From contig NZ_JQNR01000005.1 in assembly GCF_000745345.1 (NCBI RefSeq), positions 4,216,001 through 4,280,000 of the forward strand: a DNA stretch of 64,000 bases, in the 5' to 3' direction. The notes below the pieces were generated by a model that saw nothing but the letters and a program-made list of their open reading frames with translations, searched no databases and was not told where the DNA came from. Positions 8,474-17,138 of this stretch are shown one piece after another. The position numbers and the translations under genes are program-made. The stretch's first letter is position 1. Each line of letters starts with the position of its first letter. Source of the stretch: Actinacidiphila yeochonensis CN732. GTDB lineage: Bacteria > Actinomycetota > Actinomycetes > Streptomycetales > Streptomycetaceae.

Positions 8474-10264
8474 GTGTCTTGGGATGCGCAGGGCGGCCAA
8501 GGGAGCTCCGGCGGCGCCGGGAACCCGGGCGGCCCGGCCGGCGGCGGTTTCGGACCGCCGGACTCCGGCGGCTACGGGGCTCCGGGCCAGGGCGCGTACG
8601 GGGCTCCGGGCCAGGGCGCGTACGGCGCGCCGGGGACCGGCGGACACGGCGCCCCCGCTGCATACGGCGGCCCGGTCGGCGGCCCTGGCGGCTACGGCCA
8701 GCCGGTCGGATACGGCGCGGTGGTGCCGCCCCTGCCCCCGATGCCGCCCGCTCCGCCCAAGCCGCCCGCCGACCCGGTGCGCGCGATCGCCGTCGGTCTG
8801 CTCAACCTGAGCGGCCTCGGCCTCGGCTACGCCCTGACCCGGCGCTGGGTCGCCATGACGGTGGCCCTGGCCGCCACCGGCGTACTGCTCGGCGTGGCGC
8901 TGCCGGCCGACCCCGACGGGGTGTCCTCCGGGGTGCTCGCCGCCTACGCGGCCGCCCTCGCGCTCTTCGCCGTCCACGGCGCCGTGCGCGGGCTGCGTAC
9001 CCGCCTGTCCCTCCTCCCGCTCGCGCCGGTCGCCGTCGTGGTCGGACTGGTGATGCTGGCCGCGCCGGCCGGCGGCGCGGCCTACTACGGCGACGCGCGC
9101 GACAACGCCACCCAGAAGATGCTGCTCGACCGCCTGGCCGCGGCCGACCGGCTGGTCGGCGGGTCCGCGGGTACGTCGTTCGCCGACGCCGAACCCGACG
9201 ACAGGAAGGCGCTGGCCGCCTACCGGGACCTGAAGGACCACCACCCGGGCTCCAAGGCCGCGCGACTGGTGCCGGACCGGCTGCGGACGTACTACCGGAC
9301 CGTCGCGGCGCCGTACGACGCCAAGCGGTACTGCGACGCCATCGAGCCCCTGAAGTACCTGCGCGGCGTGCCCGGGACCTTCGGCGCGGGCCTGGACAGG
9401 AGCCTCGCCGCCTCGCCCGACGACAAGCTCGCCACCTCCCTCTACCAGTGCGGCGTGGTCGACCTCGGCGGCGACGGCGCCACCGCGAGCGGCGGCGACG
9501 AGGACGACCTCGCCGAACTGCTGACCACCTTCCCCGACTCCCCGCAGGCCGACAAGGTCGAGCCCGCCGTCAGCGGCGCGATCGACAAGGCGGCGCGGGG
9601 CACCAGGGGCGACGACGCGTGCGACGCCGTCAACACCGTGCGGGGCCTCGGCTCCTTCGCCGACAGTCTGGCCGGCAAGGCGGGTGAGGTCCGTGCCGCG
9701 GCACTGGCCAAGGACTCCAGGCGGGCCGGCACCCAGGTGGAGGCCGGACGGTGGAACTGCGGCCTGCACCAGTACCGGACCAAGGACTTCGCCGGCGCCC
9801 AGCAGAGCATGAGCGACTTCGCCAGGACCTACCCCCACGACGCGCACACACCGCTGGCGAAGAAGGTCGCCATCGCCGCCGAGGTCGCGCAGTCCGACCC
9901 GGCCGCCGGCGCGCACCTCCCCACCCTCGCCTCCGGCGGCGGCCTGACCCTCATCCTCAGCAACGACAGCCCCGAACCGGTGAAGTTCCTCTACACCGGA
10001 GTCCGCACCGGGACCGTCTCCCTCCCCGCCTGCCACGCCTGCACGGCGTACTCCAGCGAGTCCGCTGCCGCCGGCGTGGCCTGCGGGAAGAGCGGCCGGA
10101 TGTACCCGAAGAAGACCGTCTACCTGCCGCCCGGCACCGTCTACGTGATGCACGAGGACAGCGACGATCCGACGAACAGTTCGGACGCGTACAAGCAGAA
10201 GCTGGAGAACGGCAGTTACTACACCGACTGCGCCTATGACGTCCAGGACCCGGGCGGCTTCTGA
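8474..10264 (+). CDS. Membrane protein with Gly/Pro-rich N terminus and long extracytoplasmic domain
   Basis: I do not recognise a named family. The product (596 aa) opens with a cytoplasmic Gly/Pro/Tyr-rich tail containing three 8-residue AYGAPGQG-like repeats. Hydrophobic segments follow near residues 101-140 (probably two), 153-170 and 178-200. A roughly 390-residue soluble domain, presumably outside the membrane, follows; it has helical pairs resembling tetratricopeptide repeats and several cysteines, including ACHAC. Gly-rich tails of this kind are common in Streptomyces membrane proteins. The GTG at 8474 is chosen because GAGGGG precedes it at good spacing; an in-frame ATG at 8450 lacks a ribosome binding site. 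A strong hairpin follows the stop. Confidence 0.75.
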   Translation: MSWDAQGGQGSSGGAGNPGGPAGGGFGPPDSGGYGAPGQGAYGAPGQGAYGAPGTGGHGAPAAYGGPVGGPGGYGQPVGYGAVVPPLPPMPPAPPKPPADPVRAIAVGLLNLSGLGLGYALTRRWVAMTVALAATGVLLGVALPADPDGVSSGVLAAYAAALALFAVHGAVRGLRTRLSLLPLAPVAVVVGLVMLAAPAGGAAYYGDARDNATQKMLLDRLAAADRLVGGSAGTSFADAEPDDRKALAAYRDLKDHHPGSKAARLVPDRLRTYYRTVAAPYDAKRYCDAIEPLKYLRGVPGTFGAGLDRSLAASPDDKLATSLYQCGVVDLGGDGATASGGDEDDLAELLTTFPDSPQADKVEPAVSGAIDKAARGTRGDDACDAVNTVRGLGSFADSLAGKAGEVRAAALAKDSRRAGTQVEAGRWNCGLHQYRTKDFAGAQQSMSDFARTYPHDAHTPLAKKVAIAAEVAQSDPAAGAHLPTLASGGGLTLILSNDSPEPVKFLYTGVRTGTVSLPACHACTAYSSESAAAGVACGKSGRMYPKKTVYLPPGTVYVMHEDSDDPTNSSDAYKQKLENGSYYTDCAYDVQDPGGF

Positions 10265-10266
10265 TC

Positions 10267-10294
10267 CGCGGGGCGCACGAACGTGCGCCCCGCG
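10267..10294 (+). terminator. Intrinsic terminator hairpin
   Basis: A 13-bp perfect stem (10267-10279 with 10282-10294, arm containing GGGGCGCACG) starts three bases after the stop of the membrane protein gene. As is common in high-GC actinomycetes there is no U-tract. Confidence 0.75.
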
Positions 10295-10386
10295 CCGCCC
10301 CTGGGAGTGACCCGGGGGGACGCGGGCCGTGGCCAGGTACTACTCTCGGCCGCCGTACATCGTCTGCCGGAAGAAGGACGGCGCAA

Positions 10387-11427
10387 GTGGCCGCACACGC
10401 ATACATCGGGTCGTTCACCACAGCGGGCGGCCTCGGCATCGCCGCCGCCCGCGTCGACCCCGGCACCGGGGCGCTCACCGTGCTCGGCCACACGGCCGAC
10501 GTGCCCAACCCCTCCTTCCTGACCGCCTCGGCGGACGGGCGCACCCTCTACGCCGTCAGCGAGACCGCCCCGGAGGGCAGCGCCGCCGCGTTCTCCCTGG
10601 CCGACCCGGCCGCGCCCCGGATCATCGGCGAGCCCGTGCCGGTGCGCGGCGGCGCCCCCACCCACCTGGCCCTGCACCGCGGCCACCTCATCACCGCCAA
10701 CTACTCGGCCCCGGCCGGCGTCACCGTGCTCCCCGTACGGCCCGACGGCGGCCTCGGCGAGTCCCGGAGCGTGCTGCTTCACGAGGGCGGCGGCCCCAAC
10801 GCCCAACGGCAGGAGGGGCCGCACGCCCACGCGGTGCTGCCCGACCCGGCCGACCGCTGGCTGCTCAGCGCCGACCTCGGCACCGACTCGGTGCGGGTGT
10901 GCGAACTCGACACGAAGAGCGGCGAGCTGGAGATCGAGCGGGAGCTGGGGCTGCGCTCCGGTATCGGCCCCCGCCACCTCACCTTTCACCCGGACGGCGG
11001 ACTGCTGTACGTGATGAACGAGCTGGACTCGGTCATCACCGTCTGCCGGTTCGACGCCGCCACCGGCAGCCTGCGCCCCCTGGACGAGGTGCGGGTCCTC
11101 CCCGACGGCGCCGCCGGCGAGAACTTCCCCTCGGAGCTGGTGGTCTCGCCCGACGGCCGGTTCGCGTGGGCCGCCAACCGCGGTCACGACAGCATCGCCG
11201 TCCTCGGCGTGAGCGGGAACGGGGAGCGGTTGGAGCTGCTCGACACCGTGGACTGCGGCGGCGCCTGGCCCCGCCACCTCACCCTCGACCCGTCGGGTAC
11301 CCGCCTCTACGCCGCCAACGAGCACTCCGGTGGCGTGGCCTGGTTCGACGTCGACCCCGACAACGGCATCCCCAAGCAGGTCGGCACGCTCGAACTGCCC
11401 GCCGTGTCCTGCGTGCTGTTCGTCTGA
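10387..11427 (+). CDS. Lactonase, seven-bladed beta-propeller (6-phosphogluconolactonase-like)
   Basis: The 346-residue product matches the lactonase beta-propeller family that includes cytoplasmic 6-phosphogluconolactonase, which hydrolyses 6-phosphogluconolactone in the pentose phosphate pathway, and related sugar lactonases. Blade-repeat marks are spaced along it: NPSFLTASADGRTLYAVSE, GPHAHAVLPDPADRWLLSAD, GPRHLTFHPDGGLLYVMNEL, FPSELVVSPDGRFAWAANRG and WPRHLTLDPSGTRLYAANEH. The GPHAH and GPRHL histidines are expected near the active site. The GTG start at 10387 lies after a GAAGGA ribosome binding site. No zwf or other pentose phosphate genes are adjacent, so the physiological substrate is uncertain. 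Confidence 0.85.
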   Translation: MAAHAYIGSFTTAGGLGIAAARVDPGTGALTVLGHTADVPNPSFLTASADGRTLYAVSETAPEGSAAAFSLADPAAPRIIGEPVPVRGGAPTHLALHRGHLITANYSAPAGVTVLPVRPDGGLGESRSVLLHEGGGPNAQRQEGPHAHAVLPDPADRWLLSADLGTDSVRVCELDTKSGELEIERELGLRSGIGPRHLTFHPDGGLLYVMNELDSVITVCRFDAATGSLRPLDEVRVLPDGAAGENFPSELVVSPDGRFAWAANRGHDSIAVLGVSGNGERLELLDTVDCGGAWPRHLTLDPSGTRLYAANEHSGGVAWFDVDPDNGIPKQVGTLELPAVSCVLFV

Positions 11428-11434
11428 CCGCGGG

Positions 11435-11459
11435 CCGGCCGGGACACCGTCCCGGCCGG
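11435..11459 (+). terminator. Terminator hairpin after the lactonase gene
   Basis: A perfect 11-bp stem (CCGGCCGGGAC with GTCCCGGCCGG) with a 3-base loop starts eight bases after the stop codon. Confidence 0.75.
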
Positions 11460-11510
11460 TTCGCCGACCCCTCCCCGGCTGTCAAGCGCCAGGAGGGTGA
11501 GCCGAAACCG

Positions 11511-11549
11511 CGAGGGCGGGCCCCCGGAACCCCGGGTGACCCGCCCTCG
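11511..11549. terminator. Second hairpin between convergent genes
   Basis: A 10-bp perfect stem (CGAGGGCGGG, 11511-11520, with CCCGCCCTCG, 11540-11549) encloses a smaller CCCCCGG/CCCCGGG fold. It lies between the lactonase gene and the leftward gene ending at 11609 and could serve transcription from that side. Confidence 0.6.
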
Positions 11550-11608
11550 TCGTCAACGGGCCGCGGCCGCGCCGCCGTCGCGGCACCCGCCGGGCGCACA
11601 CCCCGCGG

Positions 11609-12481
11609 TCAGCGGGGCGCCCCCGACTGCGGGAGGCTGAGGCCGACCGCCGCGGCGTACTGGGTGACCACCAGCCGGCCGACCGCGGGGTACGGGCCGA
11701 GCGCGTCCGCACCCCCGCAGGCGGCCTCCGCGGCGGCCTCGTGGAGCAGCTGAGGGGCGATCTCCGGGCCGATCAGGCACGGTGCCAGGGCCAGCGTGGT
11801 GGACCCGGAGGAACGCAGCTGGTCGGCGGCACGGGCGATGGCACCGTCCTCGTCCAGCGCCGCCGCGAGCACCGGGACGGCCAGCCGGGCCGCGAGCAGC
11901 AGACCGGTGACGCCGGCCGCCTGGGCGGCCTCCTCGCCGCCCACCGTGGCCAGGATGATGCCGTCGGCCGCGGTCGCCACCGTGAACAGCCGCGCCCGGT
12001 CGGCGCGCGCCAGGCCCGCCTCGGACAGCCGCACGTGCAGCGCCTCGGCCAGCAGCGGGTGCGGGCCCAGCACGTCGGTCAGCTCGACCTGGGCCTTGCT
12101 GTCCGCCACCGCCTGCCGCACCTGGCGCAGCACCGCCGCCTCCGGCCCGGCCAGCAACGGAACCACCACAGCGGAGGTGTCCTCACCGGGACGCTCCGCC
12201 GCCACCTGGTCCAACACGCCGCGCAGCGACGGGAACTCCTCGTCGTTGCCGTCGACGAACCCGACCCGCGGGTCCAGACCGGACAGCTCGGACCGGGCGA
12301 GACTGACGACCTCCTCGGCGAGGCTCAGCGAGGCGGTCGTCGGGCTGCCAGGCACGGCGAGGACGAGAACCGGCGCCCCCTCCGGCGCGGACAGGGCCTC
12401 AGGGCGGCGGTGCCGCCCCGTCGGGCGGGGGCGCGGGTTGCGAACGGGGAGGCCGGGGGCGGGCTCTGTGGCGTTGCTCAT
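11609..12481 (-). CDS. CbiX-like (sirohydrochlorin chelatase fold) protein
   Basis: The 290-residue protein has the two-lobed layout of CbiX/SirB chelatase-like proteins: VLVLAVPGSPTTASLSLAEE opens lobe one, a VVVPLLAGPEAAVLRQV segment follows near the middle, and a LALAPCLIGPEIAPQLL strand-turn lies near the C terminus. CbiX inserts Co or Fe into sirohydrochlorin using histidines that normally follow the first strand (usually HGS). Here that position reads VPGSP, so the usual metal-handling histidine appears absent and enzymatic activity is doubtful. The first 30 residues are basic and Pro/Arg rich. The ATG at 12481 is the simplest start. No cobalamin or siroheme genes are adjacent. Confidence 0.6.
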   Translation of the reverse strand: MSNATEPAPGLPVRNPRPRPTGRHRRPEALSAPEGAPVLVLAVPGSPTTASLSLAEEVVSLARSELSGLDPRVGFVDGNDEEFPSLRGVLDQVAAERPGEDTSAVVVPLLAGPEAAVLRQVRQAVADSKAQVELTDVLGPHPLLAEALHVRLSEAGLARADRARLFTVATAADGIILATVGGEEAAQAAGVTGLLLAARLAVPVLAAALDEDGAIARAADQLRSSGSTTLALAPCLIGPEIAPQLLHEAAAEAACGGADALGPYPAVGRLVVTQYAAAVGLSLPQSGAPR

Positions 12482-12789
12482 GGCGTCGCATGCTAACGCC
12501 TCGCGGGACCCCGGTGTCGGGCCGGGTGAGAAGGAGGTCGCAAGTGTGGCGAAGTGTCCGGCTCTGCCACTCCCCGGGTCCTGCGGACGCGACCTTTGCG
12601 CAGGCCACACCGGGTGGTTGCGGCCTGCCTCCCGACGGGTCGCCGCGGACCGGGCACCGTTCGCGCGGTCCCTATGTCCGGGACACTCCCGGAACGGCCG
12701 GAAGCGGCGGCCGCGCGCTTCGGCGACCGGCCCGCCTCCGGTTGCTGCCGCCCTGCGGAGAGGGGCGCGACGCGCAGCCGCGCCCGTCC
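12482..12789. other. Intergenic region with an orphan ribosome-binding-like site
   Basis: AAGGAGGTCGCAAGTGTG (12531-12548) is a near-perfect Shine-Dalgarno sequence before two GTG codons on the plus strand. The frames that follow run antisense into the kinase gene and have no family features, so no gene is called. Confidence 0.4.
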
Positions 12790-13836
12790 CTACCCCGCCT
12801 CCGAGACGGTCAGCAGCGCCGGGTCCAGGGGCAGCGGCAGGCCGTCCTCGTACAGCGCCGCCGCGATGAGCAGGGCCCCGTCGAGCGGATCGCCCTGGGC
12901 GGGCTTCAGCACGGCGTCCGGCAGCAGCCGCCCCGCCTGCTCGTGCAAGGGGCCGAGGAGCGGCTCGCCCATCCGGAACAGCCCGCCGGCCAGCGCCACG
13001 TCGACCGGCCCGGGCCCCGGCCGCACGGCGGCGGCCGACTCCAGGATGTGCGCCGCGGCCCGCCGGAGGATCATCCCCGCGGCCGCGTCGTCCGCGGCGG
13101 CGCAGGCGGCCACGTCAGGGGCGAACGAGGCCAGCACAGCCGCCCGGTCCTGCCGGGGGTAGAGCTGCCCCGGCAGCCCGGCCGCCGGCCCGAACCGCTG
13201 CTCCGCGCGCGCCAGCAGGGCCGTTGAACCGCCGGCCCGCCCGTCGTGCGCCCGCAGCGCCGCCTCCAGCCCCGCCCGGCCGATCCAGGCCCCGCTGCCC
13301 TCGTCGCCGAGCAGGTGGCCCCAGCCGTCGGCCCGGCGCCAGCCTCCGGTGCCGTCCGCGGCCGTGCCCAGCGCGATCATGCCGGTGCCGGCGGCGACGA
13401 CCACCCCCGGCCGCAGTCCCAGCGCGCCCGCGTACGCGGTCACGGCGTCGCCGGCCAGGGCCAGGCGGCGTACCCCGAACGCGTCGGTCAGCGCCTGCGG
13501 GAGACGTGCCCGCAGGTCGTCGCCGAGGGTGGCCATCCCGGCCGCGCCCACGCACACCGCGTCGACCTGGCGCGCCCCGGCCTGCGCGCAGAGCCCCGCG
13601 ACCAGGGGGAGCACCTGTTCGAGCAGGCTGTCCGCGTCGATGCCGCGCGGGCCGGTGACAGCGGGGCGGGACGACGAAGCGCTCCGAGTCCGCGTGACGT
13701 CGCCGACCTGCGCGCCCGCGCCGGTCTGCCCGGCCGCGCGGGCCAGGGCGACCCGCACCCCGGAGCCGCCGGAGTCCACTCCGAGAACCCAGCCGCCCGT
13801 TCCGGCGCCGTCGGCGGGGGAGCGCCGCGTGCTCAG
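12790..13836 (-). CDS. BadF/BcrA-type ATPase, N-acetylglucosamine-kinase-like
   Basis: The roughly 348-residue product belongs to the BadF/BadG/BcrA/BcrD ATPase family of the hexokinase/actin superfamily, whose stand-alone members include N-acetylglucosamine kinases. Nucleotide-binding marks are WVLGVDSGGSGVRVALA at the N terminus, VVAAGTGMIALG in the middle with GDEGSGAWIGR after it, and VALAGGLF near residue 285. The start is a problem: no ATG, GTG or TTG lies in frame before the first beta strand. A CTG at 13836 overlaps the upstream stop as CTGA after a GGGGG stretch and is taken provisionally. The next GTG would remove strand one. It is probably co-translated with the scramblase gene. 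Confidence 0.8.
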   Translation of the reverse strand: MSTRRSPADGAGTGGWVLGVDSGGSGVRVALARAAGQTGAGAQVGDVTRTRSASSSRPAVTGPRGIDADSLLEQVLPLVAGLCAQAGARQVDAVCVGAAGMATLGDDLRARLPQALTDAFGVRRLALAGDAVTAYAGALGLRPGVVVAAGTGMIALGTAADGTGGWRRADGWGHLLGDEGSGAWIGRAGLEAALRAHDGRAGGSTALLARAEQRFGPAAGLPGQLYPRQDRAAVLASFAPDVAACAAADDAAAGMILRRAAAHILESAAAVRPGPGPVDVALAGGLFRMGEPLLGPLHEQAGRLLPDAVLKPAQGDPLDGALLIAAALYEDGLPLPLDPALLTVSEAG

Positions 13837-14690
13837 CCCAACCCCCGGGAGTCCTGCTTCAAAGCGGTGTCCACGGTCAGGGCGGAGGCGACCACCATGC
13901 TCAGCAGCGGGTCCGCGAGCGGCCGGTGGATCTGGAGCACGTAGTTGTCGGCCGTGGTGAACATCGTCTTCGCCAGGCCCTCCCACGTCTTGGTGATCCG
14001 GGCGATCTCCGTCTCCGTGTGGTCCACGATGGCGAAGTTCCACGCCCGCCAGTTCTCCGCCTTGATGGCGCCGATCTGCTGGCCGTTGTACATGAAGCCG
14101 AAGGTGATCTTGCCGAAGGCGTTCTGCTGGACGATCTCGCCCAGCGGTTCGCCGTTCGCGCGCTGCACCAGCACCTTGGACTTGATGAGCTTCGCCGGGC
14201 GGGTCAGCACCAGGTGCGGCTGCCCGTGGGCGTCGCGCACCTCCAGCCTGTGGGTGAGGAACTGGTCCATGCTGGAGACGAACCGCAACACCTTCTTGGC
14301 GGTGCTCTGGCCGACCTCGACCACCGACCCCAGGATGTTCCCGTGCTGGTCGTAGACCGTGTACTCGTTCACCAGCTCGATCAGCTTGGCCTTCTGGTTC
14401 ACCACCAGCACCGGCTCGGTGAACAGGCTGCCGCCGCCCGGCGCGCCCGGGGCGATGCCGGCCTGCTGCCGCACCTGCCGCTGGACCGTCGCGGGATCGG
14501 CCGGGCGGCTCACGTCGACCTCCCAGGCGCTGCCCTCGCCGCCGCCCCGCTGCTGGGCGGGAACGGCGCCGGGAACCGTGCCGGGGTTGGTGTGCTCGGT
14601 CCACTGGGTGCCGTCCCAGTACCTGAGGAGGTCGGGGGTGCCCACCGGATCGGCGTACCAGCCGGCCGGGGTGTTCGAAAGCGTGGTCAC
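13833..14690 (-). CDS. Phospholipid-scramblase-related protein with DUF2510 domain
   Basis: The 285-residue protein begins with a DUF2510 motif (AGWYADPVGTPDLLRYWDGT, then QWTEH, about residues 9-36). This is a short module placed at the N terminus of many actinobacterial envelope proteins. The rest is a scramblase/LURP-one-like beta barrel: LVVNQKAKLIELVNEYTVYD, QHGNILGSVVEVGQSTAKK and the C-terminal FTTADNYVLQIHRPL. Eukaryotic scramblases move lipids, but the bacterial role is unknown. The GTG at 14690 starts exactly before the DUF2510 module. The gene sits 26 bp after ung and its last bases overlap the kinase, so the three form one leftward operon. Confidence 0.85.
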   Translation of the reverse strand: MTTLSNTPAGWYADPVGTPDLLRYWDGTQWTEHTNPGTVPGAVPAQQRGGGEGSAWEVDVSRPADPATVQRQVRQQAGIAPGAPGGGSLFTEPVLVVNQKAKLIELVNEYTVYDQHGNILGSVVEVGQSTAKKVLRFVSSMDQFLTHRLEVRDAHGQPHLVLTRPAKLIKSKVLVQRANGEPLGEIVQQNAFGKITFGFMYNGQQIGAIKAENWRAWNFAIVDHTETEIARITKTWEGLAKTMFTTADNYVLQIHRPLADPLLSMVVASALTVDTALKQDSRGLG

Positions 14691-14716
14691 CGGGGCAGCG
14701 TACCGTGGCACTTCGG

Positions 14717-15394
14717 TCAGGGAAGCTGCCACTCGACGGGCTCCGCACCCTGCCCGGCCAGCAGGTCGTTGGTGCGGCTGAAGGGGCGCGAGCCGAAGAA
14801 GCCGCGATCCGCCGACATCGGCGACGGGTGCGAGGACTCGATGGCGGGCAGCTCGCCCAGCAGCGGCCGCAGGTTGCGGGCGTCGCGGCCCCACAGGATC
14901 GACACCAGCGGACGGCCACGCGCCGCCAGCGCCCGGATCGCCTGTTCGGTGACCTCCTCCCAGCCCTTGCCGCGGTGCGCCGCGGGCCGTCGGGGCGCGG
15001 TGGTGAGCGCCCTGTTGAGCAGCAGTACGCCCTGGCGCGTCCACGGGGTCAGGTCGCCGTTGGAGGGGCGGGGCGCGCCGATGTCGGCGTGCATCTCGCG
15101 GAAGATGTTCTCCAGGCTGCCCGGCAGCGGCCGCACCTCGGGCGCGACGGAGAAGCTGAGGCCCACCGCATGGCCCGGAGTGGGGTACGGGTCCTGGCCC
15201 ACGATCAGCACTCTGACCTCGTCGAACGGCTGCTGAAAGGCACGCAGGACGTTCTGGCCGGCCGGCAGGTAGGTGCGGCCGGCCGCGATCTCGGCGCGGA
15301 GGAAGTCCCCCATCGCCGCCACCCGGTCGGCCACAGGGGCGAGTGCCTTCGCCCAGCCCGCTTCGACGATCTCGTGCAAAGGTCGCGCTGTCAC
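14717..15394 (-). CDS. ung: Uracil-DNA glycosylase, family 1
   Basis: This 225-residue enzyme removes uracil from DNA in base-excision repair. The catalytic water-activating motif [18 protein letters not shown] is present (aspartate near residue 66), with the uracil-binding and DNA-intercalation loop [18 protein letters not shown] near residues 189-206. Both are canonical for family 1 UNG. Length is normal. The GTG at 15394 opens [14 protein letters not shown], as expected. It is the first gene of a leftward run with the scramblase-like and kinase genes; that link with a DNA repair gene is probably positional rather than functional. Confidence 0.95.
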   Translation of the reverse strand: MTARPLHEIVEAGWAKALAPVADRVAAMGDFLRAEIAAGRTYLPAGQNVLRAFQQPFDEVRVLIVGQDPYPTPGHAVGLSFSVAPEVRPLPGSLENIFREMHADIGAPRPSNGDLTPWTRQGVLLLNRALTTAPRRPAAHRGKGWEEVTEQAIRALAARGRPLVSILWGRDARNLRPLLGELPAIESSHPSPMSADRGFFGSRPFSRTNDLLAGQGAEPVEWQLP

Positions 15395-15537
15395 GGCCCG
15401 TCACTCTACTGGCTCAACCGCCGCGTCCGGTAAGCGGTTCGTCCCGACCGTTGCCCCTGGGGTCCGCGCAGGACCGCTGCGGGCAGCGGAGCCCCCGTGG
15501 ACGGCACGGGCCGGGGGCGGCGGCATGGGGTGCCTGA

Positions 15538-16197
15538 TCAGCCGAGGGCCGTCCCGCCCGGCGCGGGCTCAGCCTTCCCGGCGGGCGTCCCCGGGACACC
15601 GTCGTCGGACGGCGGTCGGCCCGAGCGAGGGTCCAGGCCGTAGCGCTGGAAGAGCTCGGCCCGCAGCCGGGACAGGGGCATCGGCGCGCCCGGTAGCAGC
15701 AGCGCGACCGTCGTGCCCATCAGCAGCGCCCGCAGCATCCGGTACTCCTCGTCGGGATCGGGTGCCCCCCAGCGCTCCATCGTGTCGCGCAGCAGCGCCT
15801 GGAGCCGCTGCTGTTCGGGGCACCTGAGGAACCCCTCTTCCTGGAGGATCGCCGCCATGTGAATCCGCATCACCTTCGTGTGCGTGCGGGTGAGGCCGAG
15901 GATCGCGTCGATCGCACGGGCCAGCACTTCGCTGCCGTCCGACGGAACGGGTCCCTCTTCCAGCGCTGCGGCCAGCCGGTCGGCCATCAGGCGGTGCACG
16001 GCGGACTGCACCAGTGCCCGCTTCCCGGAGTAGTAGTACGAGACCAGGCCGCGTGCGGACCCCGCGCGCTGGGTGATGTCGGCCAGGGTCGTCGCCTCGT
16101 AGCCGCGTTCCTCGAGCAGTTCCACGGTGGCCTGGAGGAGGCGGTCCCGGGATCGCTTTCGCATCGCTTCGTTGACCGATGCGCTTCGAGGCGACAT
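15538..16197 (-). CDS. TetR-family transcriptional regulator
   Basis: The 219-residue repressor has a standard TetR helix-turn-helix (LLQATVELLEERGYEATTLA, then DITQRAGSARGLVSYYYSGK, about residues 20-62) and an all-helical ligand domain with a long Pro/Gly tail. The ATG at 16197 follows AGGAG at ideal spacing. An inverted repeat, TGGCT-CGC-AGCCA, lies 19 bases upstream of the start and next to a TATATT hexamer, so autoregulation is likely. The neighbouring HAD gene, also leftward, is 206 bp upstream. Its target beyond itself is not evident. Confidence 0.9.
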   Translation of the reverse strand: MSPRSASVNEAMRKRSRDRLLQATVELLEERGYEATTLADITQRAGSARGLVSYYYSGKRALVQSAVHRLMADRLAAALEEGPVPSDGSEVLARAIDAILGLTRTHTKVMRIHMAAILQEEGFLRCPEQQRLQALLRDTMERWGAPDPDEEYRMLRALLMGTTVALLLPGAPMPLSRLRAELFQRYGLDPRSGRPPSDDGVPGTPAGKAEPAPGGTALG

Positions 16198-16215
16198 GCT
16201 TACTCCTGCGTTGAC

Positions 16216-16233
16216 TGGCTGCGAGCCAATATA
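16216..16233 (-). promoter_or_regulatory. Putative TetR operator and -10 element
   Basis: The palindrome TGGCTGCGAGCCA (16216-16228) abuts a minus-strand TATATT hexamer (16228-16233) directly upstream of the TetR start. Binding would cover the transcription start, fitting negative autoregulation. Confidence 0.5.
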
Positions 16234-16281
16234 CTCAGCGCTACCTGTCGGCCCCGTGCCGACGGGGATACGGGGGCCGGT

Positions 16282-16320
16282 TGCCTGCCCCGGCGACGCG
16301 GGGGATCGTCGGGGCAGGCA
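16282..16320 (-). terminator. Terminator hairpin downstream of the HAD gene
   Basis: TGCCTGCCCC (16282-16291) pairs perfectly with GGGGCAGGCA (16311-16320). Five further inner pairs, one of them G-T, extend the stem to about 15 bp. It lies 84 bases past the stop of the leftward HAD gene. Confidence 0.6.
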
Positions 16321-16403
16321 CCGGTGTTCCGGTCCGTGGGACGTACCCGGTCGCGCGGTCCACCCGGTCCGCGCGGTGGATACGGGGGCGGCCGGCGGCG
16401 GGT

Positions 16404-17138
16404 TCAGGAACCGTGTCCGGATACCGGCGGCAGGTCGAGCACCCCGAGCAGCGCGTCCGGGCGCTCTTCCACCCGCAGCGGCTCCACCAGCAGGAACGGG
16501 CAGCCCAGCGCGGTGGCACCGCCATCCGCCCGGGCGTTGTCGCCGACCATCGCGGTGTCCCGGGCCGCGGTGCCCAGCGCGGCCAGCGCGATCCCGAAGA
16601 TGCGCGGATCCGGCTTCTGCACCTCGTGTTCGAAGCTGAGCACGAACTCCCGGACGCCGCCCTTGAGCCCGTGGGCCTCGAAGACCGGACGCAGGTCCCA
16701 GCCGATGTTGCTCACCACGGCGACCGGGATGTTCCGCTCCTCCAACTCCTTCAGCGCGCGGGCCGTGTCGGGGTACGGCTGCCACGCCTCCGGGGCCATG
16801 TGGCGCTCGTAGAGGGCGTCGTGCACGTCCCACGGCAGGTCGACCAGTCGCGACAGGGCGGTGTACGCCTCCCGGTGGCGGCGGTCGGTCAGATCCCTGG
16901 CCTCCCACCGTTCGGCCAGGTGCGCGGGGAGCGCGCGGGGCTCGCCGCCACCCGGCTGGGCGCCCGCGGCCTCCAGCAGGCCGGCGTAGTGCGCGACCTC
17001 GTCCGGCTCGGCCGTCACGCCGGCCTCGGCGAGCGCCGCCGCGAGCCACTGCCGCGCGGGCTCGATCCTGAACAGGGTGCCGGAGAAGTCGAACATCACT
17101 CCGGACAGGCCGGTCCGGCCTTCGCTCGTCGTGTCCAC
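16404..17138 (-). CDS. HAD-superfamily hydrolase
   Basis: This 244-residue protein is a haloacid-dehalogenase-type phosphatase of subfamily I with a helical cap. Motif I is MFDFSGTLF (nucleophile and acid/base positions Asp-x-Ser), motif II is VAVVSNIGWD, the motif III lysine is in VQKPDPRIF, and motif IV is AMVGDNARAD. The serine in place of the usual second aspartate of DxDGT is found in several dehalogenase-like members and may change the chemistry towards a non-phosphatase or weak phosphatase role. The start is taken at the GTG 17138. An internal ATG directly at motif I would be too short. The substrate is unknown. Confidence 0.85.
   Translation of the reverse strand: MDTTSEGRTGLSGVMFDFSGTLFRIEPARQWLAAALAEAGVTAEPDEVAHYAGLLEAAGAQPGGGEPRALPAHLAERWEARDLTDRRHREAYTALSRLVDLPWDVHDALYERHMAPEAWQPYPDTARALKELEERNIPVAVVSNIGWDLRPVFEAHGLKGGVREFVLSFEHEVQKPDPRIFGIALAALGTAARDTAMVGDNARADGGATALGCPFLLVEPLRVEERPDALLGVLDLPPVSGHGS

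Noticed and set aside
12531-12548. Near-perfect AAGGAGG ribosome-binding site before GTG codons
   Set aside because: No following frame shows conserved features, and both run antisense into the kinase gene.
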